Shown here one piece after another: positions 45,837-54,964 of a stretch of DNA of 64,000 nt (positions are counted from its first letter, which is position 1; the number at the start of each line of letters is the position of its first letter). Below the pieces are notes generated by a model, which was not told where the DNA came from, ran no database searches, and worked only from the letters and a program-made list of their open reading frames with translations. Position numbers and translations under genes: made by a program. The stretch is from Chitinophaga sp. GbtcB8 (lineage in GTDB: Bacteria > Bacteroidota > Bacteroidia > Chitinophagales > Chitinophagaceae): contig NZ_JAGXJN010000001.1 of NCBI RefSeq assembly GCF_019091455.1, forward strand, positions 620,001 to 684,000, read 5' to 3'.

Positions 45837-47288
45837 ATGAAAAGCAAGATAAACTTCTATGCGAGCGTAATTATTGCCAGCTTTACCATCACTACATTAG
45901 CCGATAGTTGCGCAACGGCCAGACCACAACAGTACTATGACCAGGGTTATGATCAAAATTATGACCAGGATCCTTATCAGCAGGGAAATGCATCTTTTTC
46001 TGCCTTTTATGATGCCTTAAGCCCATATGGACAATGGATGAACTACGGACAATACGGACGGGTATGGGTGCCCAATGCCGGGCGGGACTTTCAGCCCTAC
46101 TCTACTAACGGGCACTGGGTATATACAGATTATGGCTGGACCTGGATGAGCGACTACCCCTGGGGTTGGGCGCCTTTCCACTACGGCCGATGGGCTTTTG
46201 ACAATAATTACGGGTGGTTATGGGTGCCTGGCGAAGAATGGGGCCCTGCGTGGGTAAGCTGGCGTAACAGCCCGGATTATTATGGCTGGGCGCCGTTAAC
46301 ACCGGGTATGAGCATTGGGGTAAGTATGAACATTCCGACGGCTTACTGGTCATTTGTGCCCTGCGCATATATAGGCAGCGCCAGCCTTCACCAGTATTAT
46401 GTGCCCCGTAGCCGCAACGTAACCATTATTAACAATACTACCGTGATCAATAATGTGCGGGTAGTAAATAATAACCGTTACTACCGTGGCCCTGAAGTGC
46501 GGGATGTGGAAAGGGTAACGCGCCGGCCTATTACCCCGGTACGGGTAGTGAACAGTGACCGTCCGGGTAGCGGCAGCCTGAGTAACAACCAGATGCGCAT
46601 TTTCCGCCCGCAGGGTGCAGAGCTGCGCCGCCCGCTGGCTGATAATAACCGCGGAAACAATCCTACCAGGATTAACGGTAATAACAACCGGGTCACTCCC
46701 ACGCCTGCGCCTAATAACAACAATAACGTTACCCAGCCGGGTGTGCCGGGCAGAACCCGCCGCGTATTTGATAATGATAATGGCAACCGGGTGAACCCGC
46801 CTGCCAATGTCCCGAATAATAACAATAATCAGCCGGTTAATACCCCGGAACCGAACCGGAATGCGCCCAGGCGTATATTTGATAATAACAACAATAATAA
46901 CCGTCCGGTAACACCGGCTCCTAATAATCCAGCGCCGAACCGGCCCAGTAATCCAGTTAACAGCCCAGCTCCGAACAATAATCCGCCCCGGCGTATATTC
47001 AACGAGCCAAACAACCGCCCGGCAGCTGCTCCTGTAACTGCACCAATGCCAAGGACACAGCCTTCGTCACCTGCACCAAGGCCGGAGCCCAGGACAAGTC
47101 CGGCGCCGCAACCCAGGAATAATCCTGCCCCGCAGCCACAACGGACCATGCCCGCTCCTGCTCCACGCCCGGCCCCTGCGCCGCGTATGCAGCAGCCATC
47201 AGCACCACGTCCTGCACCAGCACCAGCCCCACGCCGTACTAACGACAACAATGGTGGCGGTGGCGGAGGAAGGATACAGCGAGGATAA
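45837..47288 (+). CDS. DUF6600-like secreted protein with Asn/Pro-rich repeat tail
   Basis: A 483-residue exported protein. After a signal-like N-terminus ending SCATARP (possibly a lipoprotein) and a Tyr/Gln/Asp-rich YDQ-repeat stretch, residues about 55-190 contain the aromatic DUF6600 pattern (ALSPYGQWMNYGQYGRVWVP, YGWTWMSDYPWGWAPFHYGR, WVPGEEWGPAWVSWR). The C-terminal 250 residues are Asn/Pro/Ala/Arg-rich with recurring RRVFDN, PRRIFDN and PPRRIFN motifs and end in a Gly run. It probably lies in the periplasm or on the outer surface. A strong terminator follows. Confidence 0.88.
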   Translation: MKSKINFYASVIIASFTITTLADSCATARPQQYYDQGYDQNYDQDPYQQGNASFSAFYDALSPYGQWMNYGQYGRVWVPNAGRDFQPYSTNGHWVYTDYGWTWMSDYPWGWAPFHYGRWAFDNNYGWLWVPGEEWGPAWVSWRNSPDYYGWAPLTPGMSIGVSMNIPTAYWSFVPCAYIGSASLHQYYVPRSRNVTIINNTTVINNVRVVNNNRYYRGPEVRDVERVTRRPITPVRVVNSDRPGSGSLSNNQMRIFRPQGAELRRPLADNNRGNNPTRINGNNNRVTPTPAPNNNNNVTQPGVPGRTRRVFDNDNGNRVNPPANVPNNNNNQPVNTPEPNRNAPRRIFDNNNNNNRPVTPAPNNPAPNRPSNPVNSPAPNNNPPRRIFNEPNNRPAAAPVTAPMPRTQPSSPAPRPEPRTSPAPQPRNNPAPQPQRTMPAPAPRPAPAPRMQQPSAPRPAPAPAPRRTNDNNGGGGGGRIQRG

Positions 47289-47320
47289 GATGAAACAGGA
47301 ATAAAAAGCAGGAGATTGAA

Positions 47321-47356
47321 AGAGGGAAATAAGACAGTCTTATTTCCCTCTTTTTA
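47321..47356. terminator. Strong bidirectional terminator
   Basis: A 14-base perfect stem (AGAGGGAAATAAGA and its complement) with a three-base loop and flanking T tract, between the convergent DUF6600 and 203-residue genes. Confidence 0.9.
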
Positions 47357-47380
47357 ATTAATTAATTATAAATTATTGAT
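47355..47380. repeat. Weak AT-rich heptamer-like array
   Basis: Four loosely related 7-base words (TTAATTA, ATTAATT, ATAAATT, ATTGATC) overlapping the stop codon of the gene at 47373. The low complexity makes this uncertain. Confidence 0.35.
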
Positions 47381-47984
47381 CACTTACACACTGAAAAGGA
47401 TCAGGATTGCCTTCCGGGGCGGGTTTATTAAATGCCCAGCAAAAGTTCATAGCCTGGCTGGTAATGCTGATCAGCTTTAGCTGCACCTTCATGCCTTTGC
47501 GGCTGCCGGCAGCATCCACGGCGCGGGTTTCCTTAGCCGGTACATCATTCACCGTATATTGTTCTGTTTTGAATACATCCCCGTTACTGCGCAGGTATTG
47601 CACGCTTACCACTACATTGTCAAGCGGGTACTCTGTCTGGTTTTTCACGATCACCTGCAGGTTTTTGATACCGCCAAAGAAGCCGGTTTTGTAGTCGCTG
47701 GTATTAACGGAAATAAACTGCTTCCAGTTACGGCGGTAATACGTGCGGCGTTCCACAAACTTGCCCTGCACGCGCTGCTGCTGGTCTTTACGGTCGGCTA
47801 TTTGCTGGGCGGCCCCACTGGCCAGGTTCAGGCTTTGCTTCAGGTCGCGATTCTCATTCAGCAGGCGCTCATTTTGCTGTAATACCTTGCGCACCCGCTG
47901 CTGCTGCCGGTAATAGCCCAGTCCCAGGATAATAGCTACAAAGAAAAAGATGATCGTATAAAGAAAAGGTGATGTTTTTTTCAT
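47373..47984 (-). CDS. Membrane-anchored coiled-coil protein, unknown function
   Basis: A 203-residue protein with one N-terminal membrane helix (residues about 7-24), a Gln/Arg/Leu-rich coiled coil (about 26-75), and a C-terminal beta domain of about 120 residues (FFGGIKNLQVIVKNQTEYPL, NVVVSVQYLRSNGDV) reminiscent of FxLYD-type periplasmic domains. It is probably anchored in the inner membrane with the globular part in the periplasm. I do not recognise a named family. The terminator at 47321 and a repeat-like AT tract follow it. Confidence 0.75.
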   Translation of the reverse strand: MKKTSPFLYTIIFFFVAIILGLGYYRQQQRVRKVLQQNERLLNENRDLKQSLNLASGAAQQIADRKDQQQRVQGKFVERRTYYRRNWKQFISVNTSDYKTGFFGGIKNLQVIVKNQTEYPLDNVVVSVQYLRSNGDVFKTEQYTVNDVPAKETRAVDAAGSRKGMKVQLKLISITSQAMNFCWAFNKPAPEGNPDPFQCVSDQ

Positions 47985-48093
47985 CTGGAATAGTTGTTAA
48001 TGGTATTGTACCTGTTTTACCGGGCTTATCCTGGCAATTAGAAAAAATGATGCCATTATAAAATTGCTTTATACATCCTTTCTCCGACTTCCT

Positions 48094-48101
48094 TATTTTT
48101 G
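48094..48101 (+). promoter_or_regulatory. -7 promoter element close to start codon (TATTTTTG)
   Basis: TATTTTTG fits TAnnTTTG and ends seven bases before the ATG at 48109, implying a very short leader. Confidence 0.55.
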
Positions 48102-48108
48102 CTCCCCT

Positions 48109-49269
48109 ATGGAGCTCATCAAAGTAGATAACGAACAAACCGCCCGGCTGTTTATACAGATCCACGTAAACCTTAACAGACATAACTCCCAATGGATCCG
48201 TCCGTTGGATAAGGATATTAATTTTGTATTTGACCCGCAGAAGAACAAAACCTTCCGGCACGGGGAATGTGTACGCTGGCTGCTGAAGAACAAGCAGGGG
48301 CAATGGATTGGCCGGATCGCCGCTTTTGTGAACAACAAATACCGCACTAAAGGTGATGAGCAGCTTACCGGCGGGATCGGTTTTTTTGATTGCGTACATG
48401 ACCAGGCGGCGGCCAACCTTTTATTTGATACCGCCAAACACTGGCTGCAGGAAAGGGGCATGGGCGCTATGGACGGCCCTATTAATTTTGGTGAGCGCAA
48501 TAACTGGTGGGGCCTGCTTACAGAAGGTTTTCATGAACCCCTGTACTGTATGAACTATAACCCGCCTTATTACAAAGACCTGTTTGAAACCTATGGTTTC
48601 CAGCCTTTCTTTTACCAGATTTGCTTTGCCATAAACGTTGGGGTGCAGCTGCAGGAGAAGTTCTATGCCCGCCACGATGCCCTGGACAAGGACCCTGCCT
48701 ACAAGGCACAGCACCTGCAAAAAAACAAGCTGGAAAAGTATGCAGAAGATTTTTGTACCATCTATAATAAAGCCTGGGCCGGCCATGACGGAGGCAAAGA
48801 GATAACCAAGACGCAGGCCCTGCAGATCTTTAAGCAAATGAAACCGGTGATGGATGAAAAAGTGGTGTGGTTTGTTTATCACAACAATGAGCCTATTGCC
48901 TGCTGGTTAAACCTGCCGGAGCTGAACCAGTTCTTTAAGCATATGAACGGCCAGTTCGGGTTATGGCAAAAGCTGCAGCTCCTGTGGATGAAGTATACCC
49001 GCCAATGCCGCAAATTCACCGGTATTGTGTTTGGCATTGTTCCGGAGTTCCAGGGCAAGGGAGTGGATGCTTATATGATCGTGGAAGGCGCCAAGCTGAT
49101 ACAGGGGCAGCACCTGTATGAGGATTATGAAATGCAGTGGATCGGTGATTTTAATCCCAAAATGCTCAATATTGGCGAGAACCTGGGCGCTTACCGCAGC
49201 CGCCAGCTTACCACCTACCGTTATTTATTTGACCGTACCAAGGAGTTTAAACGGCATCCGCTGGTGTAA
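48109..49269 (+). CDS. GNAT-fold acyltransferase-like protein
   Basis: A 386-residue cytoplasmic protein with a GNAT-like N-terminal half (WIGRIAAFVNNKYR, GGIGFFDCVHDQAAANLLFDTA, WLQERGMGAMDGPINFGERN, EPLYCMNYNPPYY) and a second GNAT-like half (FTGIVFGIVPEFQGKGVDAYM). This matches a large bacterial family of uncharacterised N-acetyltransferase-like proteins; the substrate is unknown. The start is the ATG at 48109, directly after a -7 box; a longer frame from 48064 would include that promoter and is rejected. Its stop codon is the first base triplet of an octamer array. Confidence 0.85.
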   Translation: MELIKVDNEQTARLFIQIHVNLNRHNSQWIRPLDKDINFVFDPQKNKTFRHGECVRWLLKNKQGQWIGRIAAFVNNKYRTKGDEQLTGGIGFFDCVHDQAAANLLFDTAKHWLQERGMGAMDGPINFGERNNWWGLLTEGFHEPLYCMNYNPPYYKDLFETYGFQPFFYQICFAINVGVQLQEKFYARHDALDKDPAYKAQHLQKNKLEKYAEDFCTIYNKAWAGHDGGKEITKTQALQIFKQMKPVMDEKVVWFVYHNNEPIACWLNLPELNQFFKHMNGQFGLWQKLQLLWMKYTRQCRKFTGIVFGIVPEFQGKGVDAYMIVEGAKLIQGQHLYEDYEMQWIGDFNPKMLNIGENLGAYRSRQLTTYRYLFDRTKEFKRHPLV

Positions 49270-49352
49270 TGTGCAGATGACAGATATGCAAATGTGCAGA
49301 TGTAATGCAGCGAAGATCACCATTTGCACATCTGCATATCTGTAATTTGCAT
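49269..49352. repeat. Degenerate octamer repeat element, inverted arms
   Basis: The left arm (49269-49307) has units ATGTGCAG, ATGACAG, ATATGCAA, ATGTGCAG, ATGTAATG. The right arm (49322-49352) has ATTTGCAC, ATCTGCAT, ATCTGTAA and a partial TTTGCAT. The core (TAATGCAGCGAAGATC) resembles that at 27931. It fills the space between two convergent stop codons completely. Confidence 0.9.
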
Positions 49353-49353
49353 A

Positions 49354-50853
49354 TTAATTCGCCTGCATTCTTGCCCGGGGCAGCTGTTTCAGAATGCTTT
49401 TATAAATATCTCTTTCCTTAAAGGGTTTCAGCAGCCAGTCATTGAACCCGGCTTTGCGGAAGGTTTCTTCATCCTGCCGGTCAATATCAGCGGTAAGCAC
49501 CACGATGGGCACTTTTGCTTTTTTGGTGTCTTTATCGGCACGGATGTGCTGTACCACTTCCAGCCCGCTCATTTCCGGCATTTGCAGGTCCAGCAGTATC
49601 AGGTCGTAGTTATTGGTCTGGTACAGCTCATAGGCTATGGCGCCATCCCTGGCCATATCAAAACGGCATTTCCAGCGGGTAAGCATTATTTTCAGCAGCA
49701 GCAGGTTCATTTCCTGGTCGTCAGCTATCAGCACATACAGTCCTTCCAGCTGGTTGCCGGTCATTTGCTCAATATCATGCTGGGTAATAATTACTGTTTG
49801 CGCAGGGGTTGCCAGCTCATAAGGGATCTGGCAGCTGAAGCGCGTGCCTTTGCCTACTTCACTCTCCACGCTGATGCTGCCACCGTGCAGCTGTACCAGG
49901 CGCTGGGTAATAGCCAGCCCCAGGCCGGTACCACCAGGCTTATGGTGGGCGGAACGTACCTGGTAAAACCGTTCAAAAATGCGGGGTAATACTTCCGGTG
50001 GCACACCCGGGCCGGTATCTTCCACTGACAGGGACAACACTCCCTGGCCACCGCTGCTATCCAGCTTAGCGGTTACAGTAACACTCCCTGTTTCAGTGTA
50101 TTTGATGGCATTGGCCAACAGGTTCACCAGGATTTGTTTCAGACGGAACACATCACCCAACACATGCTGCTGCTGGTTGCCCGCAAAGGAAAAATGCAGC
50201 TGCAGCTGTTTGCTGGTGGCCTGTATGCGCATAGTGTTCGTTACATCTGCCAGGGCCTGGTACAATGTAAATGGCTGTTTCTGAATGGAGATATAATCGC
50301 TGTCCAGCTTTGAAAAATCCAATACATCATTCACCACATCCATCAGCAGGCCGGCAGATACATCTATGTGATGTAACAGCTCCTGCTGGTTTTCCTGTAA
50401 AGGAGTATGCGACAATTGTTCAGTAAAACCTACAATAGAGTTTAGCGGGGAGCGTATCTCATGGCTCATATTGGCCAGGAATACAGAGCGGGCTTTGGCA
50501 GCATTCAGCGCATGTTGTTTTTCTTTCTGAAGCTGTTTATCCTTGCGGTGGTAGTCCCACCAGATAACACCAGTTACTATCGCGGTAAGTTCCAATAATG
50601 CGATCACCAGCAGCACAACATTCTCCATACCCCTGGTGCGTCCGTTGAAATCGGCGGTAATGGCGGCTTGCCGGGCTTGCATGGCCTGCTTTTGCGCGGC
50701 ATCATTTGCAGGCATGGCGCTATTTTCCAGTTCTAACTGGTGCATAGCCTGTCGTAGTTGGTTCATATTATGACGGTGATAATATAAAGCTGTCACCCCA
50801 ACAATTAATTTACAGGCCAACAGGACAAACAGTGCAATACGTAAAAAGCGCAT
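49354..50853 (-). CDS. Hybrid sensor histidine kinase/response regulator
   Basis: A 499-residue protein with an N-terminal membrane helix (about 7-25), a short periplasmic segment of about 50 residues, a second helix (about 80-100), the H-box VFLANMSHEIRSPLNSIVGF (His about 142), N-box LVNLLANAIKYTETG, G-boxes VEDTGPGVP and GGTGLGLAIT, and a C-terminal receiver domain (YVLIADDQEMNLLLLKI, Asp in LILLDLQMPEMSG, Lys in LLKPFKER). The tiny sensor domain suggests a membrane-level signal. No DNA-binding domain or phosphotransfer partner is nearby. Confidence 0.94.
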   Translation of the reverse strand: MRFLRIALFVLLACKLIVGVTALYYHRHNMNQLRQAMHQLELENSAMPANDAAQKQAMQARQAAITADFNGRTRGMENVVLLVIALLELTAIVTGVIWWDYHRKDKQLQKEKQHALNAAKARSVFLANMSHEIRSPLNSIVGFTEQLSHTPLQENQQELLHHIDVSAGLLMDVVNDVLDFSKLDSDYISIQKQPFTLYQALADVTNTMRIQATSKQLQLHFSFAGNQQQHVLGDVFRLKQILVNLLANAIKYTETGSVTVTAKLDSSGGQGVLSLSVEDTGPGVPPEVLPRIFERFYQVRSAHHKPGGTGLGLAITQRLVQLHGGSISVESEVGKGTRFSCQIPYELATPAQTVIITQHDIEQMTGNQLEGLYVLIADDQEMNLLLLKIMLTRWKCRFDMARDGAIAYELYQTNNYDLILLDLQMPEMSGLEVVQHIRADKDTKKAKVPIVVLTADIDRQDEETFRKAGFNDWLLKPFKERDIYKSILKQLPRARMQAN

Positions 50854-51238
50854 TTAATTAAATTAAAATTTGATACATGGTGTATTGTCTTTTTCAACAG
50901 ATAACCTGGAAGGATCCTAATAGATCAGTTGCAACTTATTGTACATACGACGGGTAAAACATTCACGCCCCTACTTTTGGTTTATAGTTATTTCAAAGGG
51001 ATACCAGCCGGGAATTAACGATTGGGTATCAGCAAGAAAATTAAAGAAATTTACAGACATGGTAAATTTTAATTCTTACAAACGGTTCAGGATCCATAAA
51101 AACAGGTAGCGCTGAACCGCTGATCTATCCTGCTTTTCGTTATATATCCGGTTAGCATCCGGCCACCGGCAAGGTGTGCCGCCGGGCGGATAACAGTCCG
51201 AAAAAATGTGTACTTTCGGGCTTTGCGAATGCTTGCAT
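50854..51238. other. Gene-free divergent region with two inverted repeats
   Basis: This 385-base stretch lies between the hybrid kinase gene and dnaX. It has a perfect 8-base inverted repeat (CGGTTCAG/CTGAACCG, 51083-51119, loop 21) and a looser GATACC/GGTATC pair near 51000-51030. TACTTTCG and GGCTTTG words lie shortly before dnaX. No ORF is credible; the frame from 51206 includes promoter sequence. Confidence 0.5.
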
Positions 51239-53143
51239 ATGGAGAATTTTATCGTTTCGGCCCGTAAATACCGTCCTCAGAATTTTTCTACCGTAGTAGG
51301 ACAATCACACATTACCACTACTCTTAAAAATGCGATCCGTAATAACCAGCTGGCACATGCCTTCCTGTTCTGCGGTCCGCGGGGAGTGGGTAAAACCACC
51401 TGTGCCCGTATACTGGCCAAAACCATTAATTGTGAGAACCTTCAACCGGACGGAGAGGCCTGTAATGAGTGCCACTCCTGCAAATCGTTCAATGAAGGCA
51501 GCTCTTTTAATATTCACGAGCTGGATGCGGCTTCCAACAACTCCGTGGATGATATCCGCACCCTGGTAGAGCAGGTACGTTTTGCACCGCAGGCCGGCAA
51601 GTATAAGATCTATATCATAGATGAGGTGCACATGCTCAGCTCCTCCGCCTTCAACGCATTTTTGAAAACACTGGAAGAACCGCCCTCCTACGCTATTTTC
51701 ATCCTGGCCACCACGGAAAAGCACAAGATCCTTCCTACGATCCTGAGCCGTTGCCAGATCTTTGACTTTAAGCGCATTACCATACAGGATACGGTAGATC
51801 ATCTGCACGAGATCTGCGAGAAAGAGCATATACAGGCTGAAGCCGACGCCCTGCACCTGGTAGCCCAGAAAACAGATGGCTGTATGCGTGATTCCCTGAG
51901 CACCCTGGATAAAATTGTAAGCTTTACCGGCGGGCACCTCACCTACCAGAATACACTGGAGCACCTGAACATACTGGACTACGACTATTTCTTTAAAGTA
52001 ATGGATGCCGTGCTGCAGCAGGATGTAGCCGGCGCCCTGCTGATATTTGACGAGATCCTGCAGAAAGGTTTTGAAGGAGATAATTTCCTGAACGGCTGGG
52101 CAGAGTTCCTGCGTAATTTATTAATGTGTAAAGAGGAAAAGGTGCTGCACCTGCTGGAAGTATCCGGCAACCTGAAGGACCGGTACAAACAGCTGTCCGG
52201 CAAAATAAGCCCGGCCTACCTGATCACCGCCCTGCACCTGCTGAATGAAACGGAGATCAACTACCGGATGGCGCGTAATAAACGCCTGCACGTGGAAATG
52301 GCGCTGATCAAGCTGTGTTACCTGCAGCAGGCCGTTACCCTGGCCGGCGATGACCAGTCCGGCGAAGTGGTAAAAAAAAAGTTAGTACCTGATGGCGCAG
52401 TGCCGCAACAATTACGCGCACCTTTTGCCCAGGCAGCCGGGCCTAAAAGCGCCGGCAAACCCGCAACAGCGGCCTCCATTGCACAAAATGAAGGCGCAAA
52501 GCTAACAATAGAGACGCCGCCGGCGGCTAAAACAGCGGCTACTGCTGCACCGGCAACCACCCCCACGACACCTGCAGCTACGGCGCCTGTTGCTGCCGCA
52601 GCCAATACCACTACTACACCCGCTAATAATAATACTGCGCCGGCAACCCGTACTACACCTGCCAAACAAGGCGCACCCGCTACCGGCAGCAAGCTTACGG
52701 GCCTGGCAGCCATGAAGGAAGCCCTGGCGGCCAGACAGCAGCAAACTACCGTGCGTGAAGCAGTGCCTATTACAGCAGGCGCGCTGGCCGTGTACTGGGA
52801 AGAGTTTATTGACATTTTCCGGCAGGCCAATAAAATGACGGTAGTGAGCAACCTCCAGCTGGCCATTATTAACCTGCTGGGAAAGGAAGAGATCGGGATT
52901 GTAAGCCGGAACATTGTACAGTTCCGCTTTATGGAAGAAGAAAAGCTGGCTATTTCCGACTTTTTTAAACGTAAGTTCAATAACCCGGCTATTATTCTCA
53001 CCCTGCAGCTGGATGAAAGCCAGCAAACCCAGGATATAGGTCCGGCGCCGCTCAGCAGCCGGGAACAATTCCAGCTAATGGCGGAGCATTATCCCATGAT
53101 CAAAGAGCTGAAGGACCGGCTGAACATGGAATTGGATTTTTAA
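51239..53143 (+). CDS. dnaX: DNA polymerase III subunits gamma and tau
   Basis: A 634-residue clamp-loader ATPase. Walker A is in FCGPRGVGKTTCARIL (about 42-57), the zinc module in CENLQPDGEACNECHSC, Walker B in IYIIDEVHML, and sensor 1 in IFILATTEKHKILPTILSRC. Domain III ends at about residue 375, where nine A residues (52372-52380) precede G. Beyond lies an Ala/Pro/Thr-rich linker and the tau-specific C-terminal domain. Slippage on the A run would end translation within four codons, giving a gamma-like product of about 380 residues. Start chosen at MENFIVSARKYRPQ. Confidence 0.96.
   Translation: MENFIVSARKYRPQNFSTVVGQSHITTTLKNAIRNNQLAHAFLFCGPRGVGKTTCARILAKTINCENLQPDGEACNECHSCKSFNEGSSFNIHELDAASNNSVDDIRTLVEQVRFAPQAGKYKIYIIDEVHMLSSSAFNAFLKTLEEPPSYAIFILATTEKHKILPTILSRCQIFDFKRITIQDTVDHLHEICEKEHIQAEADALHLVAQKTDGCMRDSLSTLDKIVSFTGGHLTYQNTLEHLNILDYDYFFKVMDAVLQQDVAGALLIFDEILQKGFEGDNFLNGWAEFLRNLLMCKEEKVLHLLEVSGNLKDRYKQLSGKISPAYLITALHLLNETEINYRMARNKRLHVEMALIKLCYLQQAVTLAGDDQSGEVVKKKLVPDGAVPQQLRAPFAQAAGPKSAGKPATAASIAQNEGAKLTIETPPAAKTAATAAPATTPTTPAATAPVAAAANTTTTPANNNTAPATRTTPAKQGAPATGSKLTGLAAMKEALAARQQQTTVREAVPITAGALAVYWEEFIDIFRQANKMTVVSNLQLAIINLLGKEEIGIVSRNIVQFRFMEEEKLAISDFFKRKFNNPAIILTLQLDESQQTQDIGPAPLSSREQFQLMAEHYPMIKELKDRLNMELDF
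52372..52381 (+). promoter_or_regulatory. A9G slippery site in dnaX
   Basis: Nine consecutive A followed by G, read in frame as GTA AAA AAA AAG. In the -1 frame translation stops at TGA (52390-52392); in the +1 frame at TAG (52383-52385). The site is exactly at the boundary between the clamp-loader core and the tau-specific region. Family knowledge: E. coli dnaX uses A AAA AAG for ribosomal frameshifting and Thermus dnaX uses an A9 run for transcriptional slippage. Confidence 0.7.
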
Positions 53144-53216
53144 ACCGGTTATTGCTGACTACGTTGGCACTAACCCCTCATTTTCTTACTTAATAACTCC
53201 CGGCTTTACTTTGAGA

Positions 53217-53240
53217 TTCGACTTTCGACTTTCGACTTTC
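53217..53240. repeat. Short heptamer array, TTCGACT type
   Basis: Three perfect copies of TTCGACT followed by a partial unit, about 36 bases before the pdhC start and directly upstream of its TAGGTTTG box. No inverted arm is present. As the least degenerate array it may be the youngest. Confidence 0.85.
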
Positions 53241-53245
53241 TTTTG

Positions 53246-53253
53246 TAGGTTTG
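53246..53253 (+). promoter_or_regulatory. Putative -7 element (TAGGTTTG) for pdhC
   Basis: TAGGTTTG fits TAnnTTTG, 22 bases upstream of the ATG. The TTCGACT array occupies the -33 region. Confidence 0.5.
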
Positions 53254-53275
53254 GGCAAAATTTTGACTAAAGACT

Positions 53276-54964
53276 ATGGCAGAAGTTATCAGAATGCCCC
53301 TTTTAAGTGATACGATGACAGAAGGGGTGATTGCGGAATGGCATAAAAAGGTGGGTGATACCGTAAAATCAGACGACGTAATAGCTGAAGTGGAAACCGA
53401 TAAGGCTACCATGGAGGTAATAGGATATGTGGAGGGAACGCTGTTATATGTAGGCGTGGAAAAGGGAAAGGCTGCCAAAGTAAATGATATCATAGCTATT
53501 GTAGGTAAAGCCGGTGAAGATTATAAACCTTTACTGGAAGGTGGTGGCGCCGCTAAAGCGCCGGCATCCAACGGTAAGGCCGATGCAGCTGCACCAGCGC
53601 CCAAAGCAGAAGCGCCGAAGGCTGAAGCACCTGCTGCCAAAGCCGCTCAACCGGCCGGCGATGCCGCTGCAGCAGCCGAAGCGCTGAAGAATGCAACGGT
53701 GATCCGTATGCCGCTGCTGAGCGATACCATGACAGAAGGCAAGATAGTAGCATGGAATAAAAAAGTAGGCGATACCGTTAAGAGCGATGATGTGCTGGCA
53801 GAAGTGGAAACCGATAAGGCTACCATGGAAGTAATAGGTTATGCCGATGGTGAGCTTTTATACGTAGGCGTAAAAGAAGGCGAAGCCGCTAAAGTGAACG
53901 GCATTATAGCCATTGTAGGTAAAAAAGGAACGAATGTAGATGCTATACTGGCAGCTGAAGGCGGATCTCCCGCTCCCACAGCTGGTGGTGCCGCACCTGC
54001 TGAAAATAAAAGCGGCGATGCCCAAGCGCAGACTGCTGCTGCTACTGCCCCGGCAGAAAGTAACGGCGCTGTTAAGGATGGCCGCGTTAAAGCCTCCCCC
54101 CTTGCCAAAAAGCTGGCAGAAGAAAAAGGGATTGACATTAACCAGGTAACCGGAAGCGGTGATGGTGGCCGTATCGTGAAAAAGGATGTGGACAGCTTTG
54201 TGCCCGGCGCTAAACCGGCAGCTGCTACTGCTCCTGCTGCGGCAAAAGGTGGTGCAGCTCCTGCATTTGTACCGGCTGGCCAGGAAGGTTATACCGATAC
54301 CCCGCTGAGCCAGATGCGCAAGGTAATTGCCCGCCGCCTGAGCGAAAGCAAGTTCACCGCGCCCCACTTCTACCTGAAAATAGATGTGGTGATGGACAAA
54401 GCAATGGAAGCCCGCAAAACCATCAACGAGATCTCTCCTGTAAAAGTTTCCTTTAATGATATGGTGATCAAGGCCGCTGCCATGGCCCTTCGCCAGCATC
54501 CTTTTGTAAACAGCAGCTGGATGGGTGATTTTATCCGCACCAACCAGCATATCCATATCGGTTCTGCCGTAGCTATTGACGAAGGCCTGATCGTACCGGT
54601 GATCCGTTTTGCAGATCAGAAATCCCTGAGCCAGATAGCCGGTGAAGCTAAAGAGCTGTATGAAAAAGCCAAGAACAAAAAACTGCAACCGCAGGAGTTC
54701 AGCGGCAATACCTTCAGCATTTCCAACCTGGGCATGCTGGGTATAGACGAGTTCACGGCTATTATTAACCCGCCGGATTCCGCAATCCTGGCTGTGGGTA
54801 ATATCAAAGAAACCGTAGTATCAGAAAAAGGACAGTTCAAGGTGCAGAACATCATGAAGCTGACCATGAGCTGCGACCACCGTATTGTAGACGGTGCGGT
54901 AGGCGCCCGCTTCCTGGCTACCCTGAAAGGGTTCCTGGAAAACCCGGTGACCATGCTGGTATAA
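53276..54964 (+). CDS. pdhC: Pyruvate dehydrogenase E2 component (dihydrolipoamide acetyltransferase)
   Basis: A 562-residue E2 chain. Two nearly identical lipoyl domains (residues about 1-80 and 140-220) each carry the lipoylated Lys in VETDKATMEVIGY. Ala/Pro-rich linkers follow each, then a peripheral-subunit-binding domain (KASPLAKKLAEEKGIDINQV, about 278-312) and the catalytic acyltransferase domain with the active-site DHRIVDGAVGARFL near the C-terminus. The close likeness of the two lipoyl domains suggests recent duplication or gene conversion. Other PDH subunits are not adjacent. An intrinsic terminator follows. Confidence 0.95.
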   Translation: MAEVIRMPLLSDTMTEGVIAEWHKKVGDTVKSDDVIAEVETDKATMEVIGYVEGTLLYVGVEKGKAAKVNDIIAIVGKAGEDYKPLLEGGGAAKAPASNGKADAAAPAPKAEAPKAEAPAAKAAQPAGDAAAAAEALKNATVIRMPLLSDTMTEGKIVAWNKKVGDTVKSDDVLAEVETDKATMEVIGYADGELLYVGVKEGEAAKVNGIIAIVGKKGTNVDAILAAEGGSPAPTAGGAAPAENKSGDAQAQTAAATAPAESNGAVKDGRVKASPLAKKLAEEKGIDINQVTGSGDGGRIVKKDVDSFVPGAKPAAATAPAAAKGGAAPAFVPAGQEGYTDTPLSQMRKVIARRLSESKFTAPHFYLKIDVVMDKAMEARKTINEISPVKVSFNDMVIKAAAMALRQHPFVNSSWMGDFIRTNQHIHIGSAVAIDEGLIVPVIRFADQKSLSQIAGEAKELYEKAKNKKLQPQEFSGNTFSISNLGMLGIDEFTAIINPPDSAILAVGNIKETVVSEKGQFKVQNIMKLTMSCDHRIVDGAVGARFLATLKGFLENPVTMLV

